NCBI GenBank assembly: GCA_020346805.1
Contig: CP070790.1
Location: 3,626,145-3,632,444 of the forward strand
Direction of reading: 5' to 3'
DNA from: Planctomycetota bacterium
GTDB lineage: Bacteria; Planctomycetota; Phycisphaerae; UBA1845; PWPN01
Length of the DNA: 6,300 nucleotides
Positions 5,131 to 6,300 of the stretch are shown piece by piece. The notes under the pieces are model-generated. The model searched no databases. It saw only the letters and a list, made by a program, of their open reading frames with translations, and had not been told where the DNA came from. The position numbers and the translations under genes are program-made. Within the stretch, counting starts at the first letter, position 1. The number at the start of each line of letters is the position of its first letter.

Positions 5131-6300
5131 TTACCAGGAACCTTTCCAGCCGGTCCGTTTTAACCAGGCATTAAGTTCGTTGGAAAGTTTAGTGCGCATA
5201 TTTTGGCTTTTTGGATCATTTATCAGGTTTTTAAGTTCTCCGGGATCTTTTTCGTAATTATACAAGTATTCATCGCCTTCAAGGTATCTCAAGTACTTCC
5301 AGCCTTGTCCTCTTATCATAAAATAGGCCTTGGTGGTGGGCAGAATCTCTCTTTCAGTTTTCGGATGGCCCTGGATACGTTCCGAAAATTTATAAGGATA
5401 TGCCGTCTTCGGATCACGTTGGCCGGTAAGATAAGGAACAAGACTTTGACCTTGGACATAATTGGGGATCGGTTTGCCGAGAAGGTCCAGAATGGTGGGC
5501 ATGAAATCGACGTGATCCACGGCCATCTCATTAACGTGGGGTTTGAACATCCGGGGATAGCGAATAAGCAAAGGTACATTTACGACTTCCTCGTAAAAGG
5601 CGGTTGTGGATTTCCAGGCCATACCATGTCCGCCAACCATGTCGCCGTGATCTGCGGTGAAGATTATCAGGGTATTATCCGTCTGACCGGCATGGTCAAG
5701 TGTTTTCAATATTCTTCCGACCTGATCGTCGATCAGCTTAACGGAACCATAATAAATGCGTAGAAATTCACGTATCGACGGATCTCCCATGCCCGGCTTA
5801 TCGATATCCGCTACCGTACGTCTTGACCATTCTTGTTCAAAACGCTTTTCACGTATGTTCCGATTGGCCGGCAGTTTGATCTTATCGGGATCGTACATCT
5901 CGTAATACGGGGAGGGTAAGGCATAAGGATCATGGGGTGAGTTTATAGCACAGGTGATCATGAAGGGATTGTCTTTGTTCTGTACGGCCTTAATTCGCTC
6001 TATCGTCCGATCGGCTACCCGCACGTCAAAATGCTTGCTGACAGGCATTTTCAACCTGCCCATTCGAGTCGTAAACTTGGCATAAGGAAAGTCTGCCCAG
6101 CAATCTCCCATGGCATTGACAGCCTTCTGCAACTTGGGCCATACTTCGATAGGTAAAAGTAGGTCATACCATTCCTGGTAATGTTCGGGTCCGAGCTTCC
6201 GGACCTTTTCCCACTCATCGGCAAACTCGTCATGATATTCCGGAAACTGACGATAATGATCGGGATAATAAGGCACATCCAGGTAATGTCCGGGATGCAC
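5131..6300 (-). CDS. Family S1 sulfatase (N-terminus beyond window)
   Basis: Type I sulfatases of the alkaline phosphatase superfamily hydrolyse sulfate esters using a formylglycine made from Cys or Ser in a C/S-x-P-S/A-R motif. That motif and any signal peptide would lie beyond base 6300, so catalytic competence and export cannot be judged. The visible 389 residues hold SPHDPYALP (121-129 of the visible part), IYYGSVKLIDDQVGRIL, the metal-binding FTADHGDMVGGHG (214-226), Lys230, VPLLIRYP, VDHVDFMPTILDLLG and the typical end LYNYEKDPGELKNLINDP. The first visible codon is GTG, but the missing N-terminal core shows that this is not the true start. Polysaccharide, glycosaminoglycan and choline-type sulfatases all share these motifs, so the substrate is open. 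Such enzymes are very numerous in Planctomycetota. The stop is 18 bp from the glycosyltransferase stop, with no terminator between them. Confidence 0.93.
   Translation of the reverse strand: MHPGHYLDVPYYPDHYRQFPEYHDEFADEWEKVRKLGPEHYQEWYDLLLPIEVWPKLQKAVNAMGDCWADFPYAKFTTRMGRLKMPVSKHFDVRVADRTIERIKAVQNKDNPFMITCAINSPHDPYALPSPYYEMYDPDKIKLPANRNIREKRFEQEWSRRTVADIDKPGMGDPSIREFLRIYYGSVKLIDDQVGRILKTLDHAGQTDNTLIIFTADHGDMVGGHGMAWKSTTAFYEEVVNVPLLIRYPRMFKPHVNEMAVDHVDFMPTILDLLGKPIPNYVQGQSLVPYLTGQRDPKTAYPYKFSERIQGHPKTEREILPTTKAYFMIRGQGWKYLRYLEGDEYLYNYEKDPGELKNLINDPKSQNMRTKLSNELNAWLKRTGWKGSW

Noticed and set aside
6298..6300. GTG at the right edge as the sulfatase start
   Set aside because: The sulfatase core before this point, including the formylglycine motif, is missing. 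The codon is internal and the gene continues beyond the window.
1..6300. A new defence, mobile or biosynthetic system
   Set aside because: All long reading frames resolve to known families (LpxB, S2, EF-Ts, UMP kinase, GT2, sulfatase). No unexplained gene, array or transposase remains.

Overview
The window is an ordinary bacterial chromosomal segment of moderate GC content. It has a translation and nucleotide core (rpsB, tsf, pyrH), flanked on the left by a divergent lipid A gene (lpxB, 3' end outside the window) and on the right by a family 2 glycosyltransferase facing a sulfatase (N-terminus outside the window). LpxB implies a Gram-negative-type outer membrane. The wording of S2 and EF-Ts, the basic and acidic low-complexity tail of S2, and a large family S1 sulfatase together point to Planctomycetota, possibly a Phycisphaerae-type lineage. 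That placement rests on remembered family sequences and is an inference.

Layout: (1) 1-894, minus strand, lpxB without its C-terminus. (2) 895-1180, a divergent control region with a good sigma70-like promoter for lpxB on the minus strand, a second for rpsB on the plus strand, and a roughly 190-nt rpsB leader carrying small hairpins and a perfect 14-bp palindrome. (3) 1181-2047 rpsB (TTG start), then a 136-bp gap with a tsf promoter candidate, then 2184-3017 tsf, closed by a textbook intrinsic terminator at 3026-3047. (4) 3129-3851 pyrH (GTG start). (5) 3852-4161, an AT-rich gap without a gene. (6) 4162-5112, a GT-A fold glycosyltransferase with a helical tail. (7) 5131-6300, minus strand, sulfatase, tail to tail with the glycosyltransferase across 18 bp.

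S2, EF-Ts and UMP kinase serve ribosome assembly, EF-Tu recycling and UTP/CTP supply and are commonly neighbours. Here the tsf terminator suggests pyrH is not simply co-transcribed with tsf, and frr, which often follows pyrH, is absent from the window. LpxB and the glycosyltransferase act on envelope or surface glycans. The sulfatase probably acts on sulfated substrates outside the cytoplasm, though its signal region is not visible.

I found no RNA gene, insertion sequence, CRISPR array or evident new multi-gene system. The observations most worth checking are local: a predicted leaderless lpxB mRNA, EF-Ts without the TDFV motif, UMP kinase with histidine at the conserved Asp77 position, and the rpsB leader palindrome.
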